Of a stretch of DNA of 64,000 nt, positions 63,765 to 64,000 are shown one piece after another; position 1 is the stretch's first letter; each line of letters starts with the position of its first letter. The translations under genes were made by a program, and so were the position numbers. Below the pieces are notes generated by a model. That model had not been told where the DNA came from. It was given only the letters and a program-made list of their open reading frames with translations, and did not search any database. The stretch comes from Nocardia alba NBRC 108234 (GTDB lineage: Bacteria > Actinomycetota > Actinomycetes > Mycobacteriales > Mycobacteriaceae), in the NCBI RefSeq assembly GCF_001612665.1, contig NZ_BDAX01000002.1, positions 1 through 64,000 of the forward strand, in the 5' to 3' direction.

Positions 63765-64000
63765 ATGACGCTGCTCTACAACGACATCCAGCCCGAGGTG
63801 GCCGCCGAGTCGGGCGGCCGCGTCCAGCGTCGGCTCACCGTGCTCAATGCTGCGCGTGCGGTGTTCGTCGCGCACGGCTATCACGGTGCGAGCATGGACG
63901 ACATCGGCATCCGGGCCGGGATGAGCAAACCGGTGCTGTACACGCATTACGCGAGCAAGCTCGATCTCTATCTCGCGGTGCTGCAGGGGTATCTGGACCG
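63765..64000 (+). CDS. TetR-family regulator, cut by the window end
   Basis: The first 78 codons show a TetR DNA-binding domain: VLNAARAVFVAHGYHGASMDDIG and AGMSKPVLYTHYASKLDLYLAVL, in which SKPVLYTHY is the recognition region. It starts 25 bases after the alcohol dehydrogenase gene in the same direction. The C-terminal domain is outside the window. Confidence 0.88.
   Translation, partial: MTLLYNDIQPEVAAESGGRVQRRLTVLNAARAVFVAHGYHGASMDDIGIRAGMSKPVLYTHYASKLDLYLAVLQGYLD

Noticed and set aside
1..64000. tRNA, rRNA, CRISPR arrays, insertion sequences
   Set aside because: Reading both strands, I saw no cloverleaf with a GTTCRA arm, no regularly spaced repeats, and no transposase or integrase motif.

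Overview
The window is GC-rich, densely coded actinobacterial chromosome. The enzyme set points to Nocardia or a close mycolic-acid-containing relative: a carboxylic acid reductase, a wax ester synthase/diacylglycerol acyltransferase, a cholesterol-oxidase-like flavoenzyme, secreted lipase, a GH76 mannanase-like enzyme, a glycine betaine ABC operon and many TetR regulators. Several genes lack a ribosome binding site and instead have a TANNNT box 3-8 bases before the start codon, as leaderless actinobacterial genes do. I saw no rRNA, tRNA, CRISPR array, phage or insertion sequence.

Layout. 0-9 kb: an MHS-type symporter, a SLOG-like protein, a D,D-carboxypeptidase, a lipoprotein and small membrane protein, a glutathione-S-transferase-like reductase, a 14-helix drug exporter and a BP74-like protein. 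9.3-15.6 kb: a membrane/thioredoxin fusion, then an envelope and steroid/lipid group (lipase, GMC oxidase, TetR, GH76). 15.6-27.5 kb: the most unusual region. It holds an astacin-type metallopeptidase without signal peptide, a trypsin/alpha-beta-hydrolase fusion, a caspase-like peptidase, an acidic-tailed beta-rich protein, a CYTH-like protein, and a translationally coupled alpha-dioxygenase-like heme enzyme plus catalase-related protein, ending in a LuxR-type STAND regulator. Six copies of a palindrome of the type GTAGTCGACTAC lie 66-105 bases upstream of the genes of this region, so they look like one regulon.

27.5-36.9 kb: SigF-type sigma factor, pepN, glmS with a small conserved partner gene, an unknown 505-residue protein and a TerD-family protein. 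37-41.7 kb: a TauD-family dioxygenase and a four-gene osmoprotectant ABC operon. 42-44 kb: a CYTH-family protein that has lost its N-terminal signature, a stand-alone IPT/TIG domain, and the decayed C-terminus of an alkyl sulfatase. 44-52 kb: a leftward six-gene lipid operon (alpha/beta hydrolase, diiron-like hydrolase, ferredoxin reductase, CrtI-like flavoprotein, WS/DGAT, enoyl-CoA hydratase) opposite a TetR gene. 52-54.6 kb: cydAB. 54.8-64 kb: a type 5 uracil-DNA glycosylase, a carboxylesterase coupled to the carboxylic acid reductase, a GDSL hydrolase, a TetR gene with two clear operators facing a DUF4334/alcohol dehydrogenase operon, and a truncated TetR gene at the right edge.

The candidate new system is the 15.6-24.9 kb region: three classes of intracellular peptidase and a predicted fatty-acid dioxygenase pathway under one shared cis-element. 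The motif and the catalytic residues are read directly; the idea that the genes act together is inference.
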